Source: Cellulomonas fengjieae
GTDB lineage: Bacteria; Actinomycetota; Actinomycetes; Actinomycetales; Cellulomonadaceae
NCBI RefSeq assembly: GCF_018388465.1
Contig: NZ_CP074404.1
Location: forward strand, 3,410,001 to 3,474,000
Length of the DNA: 64,000 bases
Direction of reading: 5' to 3'
The notes beneath the pieces are model-generated. The model did not search any database, was not told where the DNA came from, and worked only from the letters and a program-made list of their open reading frames with translations. The translations under genes and the position numbers were made by a program. Within the stretch, counting starts at the first letter, position 1. Every line of letters begins with the position of its first letter. Of this stretch, positions 34,387 to 42,261 are shown in pieces.

Positions 34387-37143
34387 TCAGGGAAGCGGGA
34401 GCTCCCGGAGCTGCCTGCGCGAGGTGATGTCGAGCTTGCGGAAGATGCTGCGCAGGTGCGCCTCGATCGTGCGGGGGCTGAGGAAGAGCTGTGTGCCGAC
34501 CTCTCGCGACGTGGCGCCGGTGGCCACGAGCCGGGCGATGTGCAGCTCCTGGGCGGTGAGCGCGTCGGTGGGCACAGCGGTGCGCTTGCGCGGGTGCTCG
34601 CCCGTGGCGCGCAGCTCGCGAGCAGCGCGTGCGGCGAACGCCTCGGCGCCCATCCCCGACAGCAGGTCGTGCGCGGTGCGCAGCTGGTCGCGGGCGTCCT
34701 GGCGACGACCCTCCCGGCGGAGCCACTCGCCGTAGACGAGGTGCGTGCGGGCGAGGTGGGTCTGCATCCGGCAGCGGCCCAGCTGCTCGATCGCCTCGAG
34801 GTAGTGCTTCTCCGCCGCGGCTCCGGCGGTGGTCAGCGCCCGCGAGCGCGCCGCCTGCCCGAGCCCCCACGGGGTGCCGCTGGCGTCGGCTCGTGAGATC
34901 AGCTCGTCCAGCGCCTCGTCCGCATCCTCGGGTCGGCCGGCGCGGACCGCCGCCTCGATGAGCTCGAAGTGGGCGAGGTTGTTGTACCGCAGCGCCTCGG
35001 ACCGGAACGCGCGGGCGGCGGCGTCGTGGGCTGCGGCGTAGTCGCCGAGACCGTTGTTCAGCACCGCCAGGGCGTACTGCGCCAGGGAGTCCTCGGTGGC
35101 GGTCGCGCGCTCGGTCGCGTTCTGGACGATCGCCGCGTGGACCTCGGCGGTCTCGTCCGGGCGGCCACGCCACGCGGACACGACGAGCTGCGCGTGGTGC
35201 ACGTACACGGCCCTTGCCTCGGCGGCGATCGCGGTCTGCTCGTCGGCCCGGTCGAACGCACCGGAGAGCACCAGCGCGACGGATTGGCCGAACAGTGCCC
35301 CCTGGAGCGTGGCCATCGCGCCGGCCTCACGTGCCAACCGGACGTTGCGGGCGGCCAGCACCTGGACCAGCTCGTCGTCGAAGACCGCCATGGCGGTGCG
35401 CGTGGCCCACCACCCCCACCGGCGGGAGTGGGTGTCACGCTCCAGGCCAGGTTCCGGCCCGTCGTCGGTAAAGGCCGCCAGCGCCCGTCGCAGTCCGGGC
35501 ACACCGGACGGGTACCCCTGCGTGAACGTCGTCACCAGCCCGTCGAGCAACAGGTCCGACGGACGCGGCGGCACGGGCGCTGCGGGCGCGGCGAGGGCCG
35601 CGGCGGCCACGTCCGCGACGCCCTGGCCGAGGCAGACGTCGAGGCCACCGGCGATCAGTGCCGCATCGAGCGCGTGCAGGTAGGTGTCGCGCGACCTCGC
35701 AGGATCCAGCGGTGCGAGGCTCCTCGCGGCGTCCATCAGCATCGACGGTCCGTCGCCGTCCCGGGCGAGGTGGAACGCGAGCTGCGCGCGCAGCAGCTGG
35801 AGGCGAGCCTGCTGGGCGGCGTCGAGCGGCCCGGCCGCGGCGGCCGTCAGCAGCTGGGAGGCGTCGTCGGATGCCCCGGCCTCGTGCTTGGCGTGCGCGG
35901 CCTCCAGCGACCGGCTCGCCCGGACGGCGGGATCAGGCGTCAGCCTGGCCGCCTGGTCCATGAACGCTGCCGAGGCAGCCAGCCCGCCACGGGCGCGCGC
36001 CCGGCCCGCCGAGCGCTCCAGCTCCGCGGCCGCGTCCTCGTCGGTGCCCAGCACGGCCTGCGCCCGGTGCCAGGCGTGCCGGTCGGGGTCGACGTGCGGG
36101 TCGGTCGCGGCGGCCAGGGCGCCGTGCGCGCGACGGCGGTCCGGCGGGGCGGCGGCCCGGTGCACCGCGGAACGCACCAGCGGATGACGGAACTCCACGC
36201 GGGTACCGATCTCCAGCAGCCCGGCGGTCTCGGCGGGCGCAGCCGCCTCGCGGGAGATCCCCAGGTGCTCGGCCGCCCGCCACAGCAGCGCCACGTCACC
36301 CGTGGGGTCGACCGCGGCGACCAGCAGCAGCAGTTGGGTCGGCGCCGGCAGGCCGTCCGAGCGACGCCGGAAGCTGTCCTCGATGCGGTGCGGGATGCCC
36401 GGCACCTCGGGCGACTCGAACCCGCCGGCCAGCCACCCGCCCGGCGCGGTACGTGGCAGCTCCAGCAGCGCGAGGGGGTTCCCTCGCGCCTCGGCGAGGA
36501 CCCGGTTGCGCATCCCGTCGTCCAGCGGCGTGTGCACGGCCGCGGCCAGCAACGACCGCGCATCGGCCTCGTCGAGACCGCCCAGGCACACCTCCGGCAA
36601 CCCGTCGAACGAGTACACGTCGCGCTCGGTGGGGTCGCGCAACCCGAATACCAGGGCCATCCCCTCGGCCGCCACCCGTCGCGCCACGAACGTGAGGACC
36701 TGCGTTGACGCCTCGTCGAGCCACTGCGCATCGTCGACTAGGCAGAGCAGCGGACCGTCCTCGGCGACCTCGGCCAGCAGGTTGAGGGTCGCCAGCCCGA
36801 CCAGGAACCGGTCGGGAGCCGTGCCGCCCTGCTGCCCGAACGCCACACCCAGGGCCGTGCGCTGCGGGTCGGGCAGGGCGCCCACGCGGCCGAGCAGCGG
36901 CGCAAGGAGCTGGTGCAGGCCCGCGAACGCGAACTGGGTCTCGGACTCGACCCCGACCGAGGACGCCACCCGGAACCCCGAGATCTGCGCCGTGGACCGG
37001 ACGTGCTCGAGCAGCGCCGTCTTCCCGATCCCCGCTTCGCCGCGCACCACGACTGCCCCGCTCAGCCCGGCCCGTGCCTGGGAGAGCAGGTCGTCGACCG
37101 CTGCGCGCTCGGTGCGCCGGCCCAGGAGCTCTGTCAGTGTCAC
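34387..37143 (-). CDS. large ATP-binding LuxR-family regulator (LAL type)
   Basis: 918 residues: N-terminal AAA/NACHT-like ATPase with Walker A GEAGIGKTALLEHV and Walker B CLVDDAQWLDEAS, a long helical/TPR-like middle, and a C-terminal LuxR helix-turn-helix (LTAQELHIARLVATGATSRE, SPRTIEAHLRSIFRKLDI). Probably a signal-integrating activator. GTG start behind AGGGGA. A perfect palindrome upstream may be its own operator. It has no obvious regulatory target beside it except the divergent small ORF. Confidence 0.9.
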   Translation of the reverse strand: MTLTELLGRRTERAAVDDLLSQARAGLSGAVVVRGEAGIGKTALLEHVRSTAQISGFRVASSVGVESETQFAFAGLHQLLAPLLGRVGALPDPQRTALGVAFGQQGGTAPDRFLVGLATLNLLAEVAEDGPLLCLVDDAQWLDEASTQVLTFVARRVAAEGMALVFGLRDPTERDVYSFDGLPEVCLGGLDEADARSLLAAAVHTPLDDGMRNRVLAEARGNPLALLELPRTAPGGWLAGGFESPEVPGIPHRIEDSFRRRSDGLPAPTQLLLLVAAVDPTGDVALLWRAAEHLGISREAAAPAETAGLLEIGTRVEFRHPLVRSAVHRAAAPPDRRRAHGALAAATDPHVDPDRHAWHRAQAVLGTDEDAAAELERSAGRARARGGLAASAAFMDQAARLTPDPAVRASRSLEAAHAKHEAGASDDASQLLTAAAAGPLDAAQQARLQLLRAQLAFHLARDGDGPSMLMDAARSLAPLDPARSRDTYLHALDAALIAGGLDVCLGQGVADVAAAALAAPAAPVPPRPSDLLLDGLVTTFTQGYPSGVPGLRRALAAFTDDGPEPGLERDTHSRRWGWWATRTAMAVFDDELVQVLAARNVRLAREAGAMATLQGALFGQSVALVLSGAFDRADEQTAIAAEARAVYVHHAQLVVSAWRGRPDETAEVHAAIVQNATERATATEDSLAQYALAVLNNGLGDYAAAHDAAARAFRSEALRYNNLAHFELIEAAVRAGRPEDADEALDELISRADASGTPWGLGQAARSRALTTAGAAAEKHYLEAIEQLGRCRMQTHLARTHLVYGEWLRREGRRQDARDQLRTAHDLLSGMGAEAFAARAARELRATGEHPRKRTAVPTDALTAQELHIARLVATGATSREVGTQLFLSPRTIEAHLRSIFRKLDITSRRQLRELPLP

Positions 37144-37167
37144 TCCCCTCTGACCAGGTTGGCGCGT

Positions 37168-37181
37168 CTGTTAGGTAACAG
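37168..37181. promoter_or_regulatory. palindromic operator candidate upstream of LuxR regulator
   Basis: Perfect 14-bp palindrome CTGTTA-GG-TAACAG, 25 bp before the LuxR start, in the divergent region shared with the small ORF at 37314. Confidence 0.4.
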
Positions 37182-37313
37182 TCGCCTACGCGAACTGAGC
37201 TGACCCTATCCAACCGTGTTCCCGCGACAGGGCCGGAGGTGGGGCCCCTACCGACGCGACCGCGCCGCCGCGGGGGCGAGCCTGGTGGCCCGGCACACGA
37301 AAGGAAGAGAACA

Positions 37314-37517
37314 GTGGGACACATCAGCACGCAGAAGCCCGCGGCACAGCCCGACGATCCCGACGGCGCAGCGGCGCCGCACGTCACGTGGCACGGTCAG
37401 GCCCTGCCCCACCGACGATCCGCGGGGGGTGGCCCCAGCCCTCGTCATGCGGGCGGCATCAGCCTCGCCGCGGTACTCGGCGGCACCCTACTGAACGTCG
37501 AGAAGAAGAAGCCGTGA
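37314..37517 (+). CDS. 67-residue peptide of unknown function
   Basis: GTG start behind AAGGAAGAG. Polar, Pro/His-rich N-terminal two-thirds (GHISTQKPAAQPDDPDGAAA) and a hydrophobic C-terminal stretch (GGISLAAVLGGTLLNVE) ending KKKP. The design, hydrophilic leader then short hydrophobic core then basic tail, recalls secreted or processed peptides, but no maturation genes are adjacent. Divergent from the LuxR gene, upstream of the MerR gene. Confidence 0.5.
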   Translation: MGHISTQKPAAQPDDPDGAAAPHVTWHGQALPHRRSAGGGPSPRHAGGISLAAVLGGTLLNVEKKKP

Positions 37518-37546
37518 CGTCCGTCGTCAACCGGTGAGGAGGATCC

Positions 37547-38296
37547 ATGGCCTGGAGCACGAGCGAGCTCGCCGACCTGGCGGGGACGACAGTGAACACC
37601 GTCCGCCACTACCACCGGCTCGGCCTGCTGGAGGAGCCAGAGCGCCGGTACAACGGGTACAAGCAGTACGGCGTGCGGCACCTGGTGCGCCTGCTGCGGA
37701 TCCGGCGCCTCGCCGACCTGGGTCTGCCGCTCTCGGAGGTCGGCGAGATGGACGCAGGCAGCGGAAGCACGGCCGAGGCGCTGCGGGAGCTGGACACCGA
37801 GCTCGCCGCGCGGATCGAGCGCCTGCAACGGACGCGCGCCGACATCGGTGCGATCCTGCGCGCCGACGCGCCGGCGGACTCGCCGGCCGGCTTCGCGCCC
37901 TACGCGGCACACCTGTCCGAGGCCGACCAGTCGATCGTCCACATCTATGCGCAGCTCTACGACGAAGGCGCGATGGCAGATCTGCGACGGATGATCGAGG
38001 TGGACGTCGAGGCGGGCGCGGTCGGGGACGAGCTCAACGCACTGCCGGCGGACGCAGACGAGGCGACACGGCAGAAGCTCGCCGAACGGCTCGCGCCGGG
38101 GATCGCCCAGAACCTCATCGACTACCCGTGGCTTAACGACCCCGTGGGACACCTGGCCAAGAGCGCGCACGTGACGCAGCAGACGTTCGTCGAGGCCATG
38201 ACCGAGCTCTACAACTCGGCCCAGCGCGACGTCCTCTCGCGTGCCGGCATCCTCGGGCACCAGCTCGCGCAGATGCGGCTTCCCGGGACCCCTTGA
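37547..38296 (+). CDS. MerR-family transcriptional regulator
   Basis: 249 residues. N-terminal winged helix: STSELADLAGTTVNTVRHYH with ERRYNGYKQYG wing, then a dimerisation helix and a long C-terminal effector-type domain (about 110-249) like TipA-class regulators without the TipAS signature. GAGGAGG precedes the ATG. Its stop codon overlaps the -35 of the next promoter, which has the 19-bp spacer typical of MerR targets. Confidence 0.85.
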   Translation: MAWSTSELADLAGTTVNTVRHYHRLGLLEEPERRYNGYKQYGVRHLVRLLRIRRLADLGLPLSEVGEMDAGSGSTAEALRELDTELAARIERLQRTRADIGAILRADAPADSPAGFAPYAAHLSEADQSIVHIYAQLYDEGAMADLRRMIEVDVEAGAVGDELNALPADADEATRQKLAERLAPGIAQNLIDYPWLNDPVGHLAKSAHVTQQTFVEAMTELYNSAQRDVLSRAGILGHQLAQMRLPGTP

Positions 38297-38323
38297 CCCT
38301 GTTCCGAGAACACAGCTTCTACT
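38293..38323 (+). promoter_or_regulatory. MerR-type promoter with 19-bp spacer
   Basis: TTGACC (38293-38298), 19 bp, TCTACT (38318-38323). The spacer holds CCTGTT-CCGAG-AACACAG, an imperfect dyad. Long spacers with a central dyad are diagnostic of MerR activation. A second inverted repeat, CGACTCGAG-N5-CTCGAGTCG, follows at 38329-38351. A near-identical site occurs at 41436-41406. Confidence 0.65.
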
Positions 38324-38374
38324 CGGTCCGACTCGAGAACCGCTCGAGTCGACGACACGAACAGGAGCCCAGAC

Positions 38375-38941
38375 ATGTCCCCCATCCAGGAACTCGTCCT
38401 CAACATCCAGGAGCTCGTGGCCCGGGTGCCCGAGCTCGTCCAGCCCCTCATCGTTGCGCTCGCCGGAGCCATCCCGTTCGTCGAGGGCGAGCTCGCCGCC
38501 ATGATCGGCCTCGTCGGCGGTCTGCACCCCGTCGTCGCCGGCATCGCCGCCGCCGCGGGCAACTTCCTCTCCGTGGCTGTCGTGGTGGCCGTGACGTCAC
38601 GGGCTCGCACCGCCGTGGTGGACCGCAGGGCGCACGTCGGTGCGACGGTCGGCGGGGGCCTGGGATCCCTGGAGACCGTGAACGTCGCCACCTCCGAGGA
38701 CACGAAGCCCTTGTCGAAGGGCCGGCAGCGTGTCCACGCGTGGCTCGTCCGCTTCGGCGTCCCCGGAGCGAGCATCCTCGGCCCGCTCGCGATCCCGACG
38801 CATTTCACCGCCGCGGTCCTCGTCGGCGCCGGCTCGCCCCGACGGTGGGTGCTGCTCTGGCAGGCGGTGGCGATCGCCCTCTGGACGACCGTGACCACCG
38901 TGTCGATCTGGATCGCCCTCACGTACGTCGTCGGGGTGTGA
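38375..38941 (+). CDS. small multidrug-export-like membrane protein
   Basis: 188 residues with about five helices, starting with an amphipathic stretch (IQELVLNIQELVARVPELVQ). The internal GAIPFVEGELAAMIGLVGGL and GVPGASILGPLAIPTHFTAA match the Sm_multidrug_ex family. First gene of the MerR-controlled cassette; overlapped by the GPP34 gene. Confidence 0.75.
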   Translation: MSPIQELVLNIQELVARVPELVQPLIVALAGAIPFVEGELAAMIGLVGGLHPVVAGIAAAAGNFLSVAVVVAVTSRARTAVVDRRAHVGATVGGGLGSLETVNVATSEDTKPLSKGRQRVHAWLVRFGVPGASILGPLAIPTHFTAAVLVGAGSPRRWVLLWQAVAIALWTTVTTVSIWIALTYVVGV

Positions 38942-39666
38942 GCCCCGTGGCGGGAGCGACGATCGTTCGGCAGCGCTCATCCGACGTCGTCGGCGTGACG
39001 TGGTCGGCTGCCGAGCCGACCCTGCCCGAGGACCTCCTGCTCCTGATGTTCCAGCCCGGCTCGCGCGCGATCTCCGGCGGGGACGCCCTGCTCTCCGTCC
39101 TCGCCGGGGCCGTGCTCGCCGACCTCGCGCTCGACGGGCGCGTGTCGACGACGAAGAGCACCGGGACCGTGATGGTGGAAGCCGTGCAGGGTAGGGCGCC
39201 GACGGACGAGATCCTGCGTCGCGCCTGGGCCTACCTCGCAGACAGGCCCCGCGGGATCCAGGCCGCCCTCGCCGCGATCGGGCCGACGGTGCGCACACCC
39301 CTGCTGGCACGGCTCGTCGCGCGTGGGGACATCCGGGAGCAGCGACACGGGGGTCTCGGCCCGTTCTCGACCACCACCCTGATGGACGGCGGGAGCGCTC
39401 GCCGCGCCCGCCTCCTGAGCGACGTCCGCGACGTCGTCATCGGCGGCACCGAGCCGACGCCCCGCGTCGCCGCACTGGCCGGGCTGCTCTGGGGAAGCGG
39501 AACCCTCCCGGAGCTCCACCGGTCGTCCGCCGGCGCCTGCGCCCGGCAGCTCGACCGCGGGCAGTGGGTCGTCGGCGCCGCCGCCGCGATGGTCACGCGC
39601 ACGACGAACGCGATCATCGCCGGCAGCGTCGTCATCGCGGCCGGCGTGCCCGCCCGGGCGCGCTGA
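38938..39666 (+). CDS. GPP34 (GOLPH3-like) family protein
   Basis: 242 residues: EPTLPEDLLLLMFQPGSRAI, LAGAVLADLALDGRVSTTKS and ILRRAWAYLADRPRGIQAAL are the GPP34 pattern. GOLPH3 relatives bind phosphoinositides in eukaryotes; bacterial roles are unknown. GTG start overlaps the efflux gene stop by four bases, so the two are coupled. Confidence 0.8.
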   Translation: MSPVAGATIVRQRSSDVVGVTWSAAEPTLPEDLLLLMFQPGSRAISGGDALLSVLAGAVLADLALDGRVSTTKSTGTVMVEAVQGRAPTDEILRRAWAYLADRPRGIQAALAAIGPTVRTPLLARLVARGDIREQRHGGLGPFSTTTLMDGGSARRARLLSDVRDVVIGGTEPTPRVAALAGLLWGSGTLPELHRSSAGACARQLDRGQWVVGAAAAMVTRTTNAIIAGSVVIAAGVPARAR

Positions 39667-39673
39667 GGCTCCG

Positions 39674-40315
39674 ATGGCACACACCCAGACGGTGCGGCCC
39701 GGGGACGGCCACGCGCTGCCGCCCTACCGGTGGTGGCAGATGCTCTTGCGCTCCCTCTTCCATCTGCACGTCACCGGCGAGGATGGTGCGCCGCAGACCT
39801 GGTCCGTCGACGTCCGGCTCGGCGGGGACGAGGACGGCGAGGTCCGTGCGCAGCTCTACCGCGACGGCCTCCACTACTCCGGCTCGACGCTCCCCGCGGT
39901 CTTCGCGGTGCCGGGCGGCACCATCCAGGTCGCCGCCACCGGCTTCGGGCTCCGGCGCGCCCACTACGTGACGCCCGACGGGTCCGAGCGGCAGCTGGTG
40001 CCCGATCCCGCGTCGGCCGAGGGCCGACGCGCCCACCTGGACCGGACCGACCCCGCCCTCAGCCGCGCCGTGGGCATCGCCTCGGCGACCGTGCTGGTGG
40101 TCGCCCTGGTGCTCGGCGTGCCGCAGCTCGTGGAGCAGATCACGCAGATCCCACCGGTCGCGGACAGCATCGGCACGTACTCCTGCCCCTTCCGGCTTCC
40201 GGCGTGGGCGAACACCGCGCTCGTGCTGGCGACACTGGCCGCGAGCACCGAGCGTGCACTCCGGCTGCGCTACAACCGGTTCCTCGACGGCGGCCTCTTC
40301 GGCGGCGAGGAGTAG
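39674..40315 (+). CDS. membrane protein of unknown function in the MerR cassette
   Basis: 213 residues: soluble beta-rich N-terminus (TWSVDVRLGGDEDGEVRAQL) followed by two helices at about 135-155 and 180-195. ATG 7 nt after the GPP34 stop, so the third gene of the cassette. Its 3' end abuts the IS481-like remnant, so the C-terminus may have been altered by insertion. Confidence 0.65.
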   Translation: MAHTQTVRPGDGHALPPYRWWQMLLRSLFHLHVTGEDGAPQTWSVDVRLGGDEDGEVRAQLYRDGLHYSGSTLPAVFAVPGGTIQVAATGFGLRRAHYVTPDGSERQLVPDPASAEGRRAHLDRTDPALSRAVGIASATVLVVALVLGVPQLVEQITQIPPVADSIGTYSCPFRLPAWANTALVLATLAASTERALRLRYNRFLDGGLFGGEE

Positions 40316-40321
40316 GGGGCT

Positions 40322-40718
40322 CCTCGGCACAGGTCGCGCCCCTCTTCTCGTCGTGGATCTCGGCGTAGGCCAGTCGGACGTGGTCATCGACGGCTGTGGC
40401 ACGTAGTCGTAGGCCAGGCCGCGTCTAGGACTGGGGCGTTCGCTGCGACCGTGGGCTTTTGCAGCCGCCGACGACCGGGATCCGGCCGAGCTCCTTGACG
40501 TCGATGTGCACCAGGGAACCCGGGTAGGGGTGCTCGCACCGGTTCGCCGACATGCGCGACCGGGCGCCCAGCCGTGATTCGCTGCACCCACGCGAACCTG
40601 CCGGCCGCGGTCAACAGCGCACGAGCGTGAGACACGAGAGACCTCCGTCGGTCCTCGTGGGTTCCTTCGGCAGCTCCCACTCTCTCTCGCTACGTCGACA
40701 ACGGTCTTGGTCGATACA
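40322..40718 (-). mobile_element. decayed IS481-family transposase remnant
   Basis: Three separate pieces of one transposase read in different minus-strand frames: SHARALLTAAGRFAWVQRIT (from GTG 40635), MSANRCEHPYPGSLVHIDVK then ELGRIP (DDE core), and VDDHVRLAYAEIHDEKRGAT (second DDE strand). Sequence between them is deleted, leaving roughly 400 bp. The right edge TGTATCGACCAAGACCGTTG (minus strand, from 40718) looks like the terminal inverted repeat; the left end is lost. Confidence 0.75.
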
Positions 40719-40719
40719 C

Positions 40720-41085
40720 CTAGACGACCGGACGACCGCGGCGGTCGGCGACTTCCCGCCCGACCAGGGCAAGATCGGCGGGAGTGGGCCGACGGAACCT
40801 GCCCCCGTCGGCGACGAACTCGTCACCGTGCTCTTTCAGATGGCGCGCGAAGAGCGGGCACACGGGCACGACGACGAGCCTCGCGCGGATGCTGTCCGCG
40901 AGCGCCTCCCGCACCAGCAGCCTGGCGAGGCCGCGGCCCCGGAACTGCGGGTCCACCTCGGTGTGGAAGATGATCCGCTCACCCCCGTGGGGAGGGTCGA
41001 CGAAGTCGGCCCTCCCCACGCGCGCTCCGGCAACGCTCACGGTGTAGGCACTGACCCGCTCCACGCGGGCGGCACCTCCGCTCAC
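40720..41085 (-). CDS. YjdJ-like GNAT acetyltransferase
   Basis: 121-residue small GNAT: IIFHTEVDPQFRGRGLARLL is the acetyl-CoA P-loop (RGRGLA), followed by VVVPVCPLFARHLKEH. GTG start overlaps the preceding membrane gene (GTGA). Its stop lies 2 nt from the IS481-like terminus, so the last residues (RRPTPADLALVGREVADRRG) could derive from insertion. Confidence 0.75.
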   Translation of the reverse strand: MSGGAARVERVSAYTVSVAGARVGRADFVDPPHGGERIIFHTEVDPQFRGRGLARLLVREALADSIRARLVVVPVCPLFARHLKEHGDEFVADGGRFRRPTPADLALVGREVADRRGRPVV

Positions 41086-41348
41086 GCCGCCACCGACGCC
41101 TCGGTCGGCTTCACGTAGGCGACCGACCCCCCGGTGGCTGGGGTCCGCGCCGGCCCGGTCCGCCGCGAGCGCACCCACACCACCACCGCCGTGGCGACGA
41201 CGACGGCACCGGGGACGAGCACGATGCCGAAGAACGTCATCCCGGCGACCAGGAGGACGATCGCGAGAATGCCGCGACCGACTCCCCGCCTCTCGAGCAC
41301 GCGGTGATACTCCACGCCCCGGGCGATGGTGCTGGTGCGGTGGCTCAT
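41082..41348 (-). CDS. small membrane protein
   Basis: 88 residues with two close helices (GILAIVLLVAGMTFFGIVLV, GAVVVATAVVVWV) and a short tail. ATG with GGAAGGA upstream. Translationally coupled to the GNAT gene and preceded by a site nearly identical to the MerR promoter at 38293. Confidence 0.65.
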   Translation of the reverse strand: MSHRTSTIARGVEYHRVLERRGVGRGILAIVLLVAGMTFFGIVLVPGAVVVATAVVVWVRSRRTGPARTPATGGSVAYVKPTEASVAA

Positions 41349-41405
41349 GGCAGTGGTTCCTTCCGACTCAGGCGGGCAGCGCGATCGGCTTGCCGACCGG
41401 ATCGC

Positions 41406-41436
41406 AGCCAACAACCTGTTGTCGGAACAGGGTCAA
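41406..41436 (-). promoter_or_regulatory. second MerR-type site, upstream of the small membrane protein/GNAT operon
   Basis: On the minus strand TTGACCCTGTTCCGA, one mismatch, AACA: the first 20 positions match the 38293 site with one difference. The dyad here is perfect, CCTGTT-N5-AACAGG. The candidate -10 (TTGGCT) is weak, as expected for an activator-dependent promoter. Confidence 0.6.
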
Positions 41437-41503
41437 GCGCGCGGATGCGTACTGGTCCGCCAGCCGCTCCGCGCACACGGGACCCATCCGGGGTCGGTGG
41501 GAC

Positions 41504-42148
41504 TCAGTCGTTCGTCGACGACCCTCGTCCGGTCGCGGCGTACCGGGCGGCGATGGTGCGAACGGCCTCGTCGACCACCTGAGCGACGCGTTCGGCGCCC
41601 ACCTCCCAGTCCGGCACCAGGAGGGTCGGCCAGAAGATGTAGTTGGAGATCATGCCCAGGAACTGGGTGGCTGCGAGGTCCACGTCGTCGACCCGCACCG
41701 TTCCCGCCTCGTGCTCGGCCAGCAGGTAGCCGCGTACGGACTCGAAATAGGGCGTCTTCCCGCGCGAGAACTGCGCGTTAGCGAGCTCGGGGAATCGCGG
41801 CAGCTCCGCAATGACGATGCGGAACAGGTCCGTCATCTGGGGGCGGCTCAACAGGTCGGCGTAGCGGCGACCGATGGTGCTGAGCCCGTCGACGATGTTG
41901 CCTGCCGGCGGCGGTTCCTCTTCGTCAGCGGTCGACCAGGACTCGGTGACCATGGCGTCGAACAGAGCGGCCTTGCTCGGAAACTGCTTGAACAAGGTGG
42001 CGCGCGACACGCCGGAGCGCTCCGCGATTCGCGCCAGCGACGTCCGGTCGTACCCCAGCTCGAGGAACAACGCGGTCGCAGCCTCCAGGATCAGCGCGCG
42101 CTTCTCGTGGGCGATGCGCTGGTGATACGGCGTCATGACCTTGCTCAT
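41504..42148 (-). CDS. TetR-family repressor
   Basis: 214 residues. N-terminal helix-turn-helix: ILEAATALFLELGYDRTSLA, SGVSRATLFKQFPSKAALFD. The C-terminal domain is unassigned. Divergent from an SDR/deazaflavin-reductase operon; two palindromes between the genes are the likely operators, giving autoregulation and control of the oxidoreductases. Confidence 0.9.
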   Translation of the reverse strand: MSKVMTPYHQRIAHEKRALILEAATALFLELGYDRTSLARIAERSGVSRATLFKQFPSKAALFDAMVTESWSTADEEEPPPAGNIVDGLSTIGRRYADLLSRPQMTDLFRIVIAELPRFPELANAQFSRGKTPYFESVRGYLLAEHEAGTVRVDDVDLAATQFLGMISNYIFWPTLLVPDWEVGAERVAQVVDEAVRTIAARYAATGRGSSTND

Positions 42149-42163
42149 GCGCCGAGCATACGA

Positions 42164-42183
42164 GGTGAGTGGCTTGACTCACC
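42164..42183. promoter_or_regulatory. TetR operator 1
   Basis: Inverted repeat GGTGAGT-N6-ACTCACC, 15 bp from the TetR start codon. Confidence 0.7.
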
Positions 42184-42211
42184 ATCACGCACACCCTAGT
42201 GTCAGACGGAT

Positions 42212-42231
42212 GGTGAGTCGCTCGACTCACC
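42212..42231. promoter_or_regulatory. TetR operator 2
   Basis: Inverted repeat GGTGAGTCG-CT-CGACTCACC sharing the arms of operator 1, centres 48 bp apart. A TAGTGT -10-like hexamer (42197-42202) for the rightward operon lies between the two. Confidence 0.7.
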
Positions 42232-42261
42232 ACCGGCCCCCACGTACTGAAGGAACATCTG

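Noticed and set aside
41348-41503. Additional gene between the small membrane protein and TetR
   Set aside because: Only shadow frames; the stretch holds the MerR-type site.
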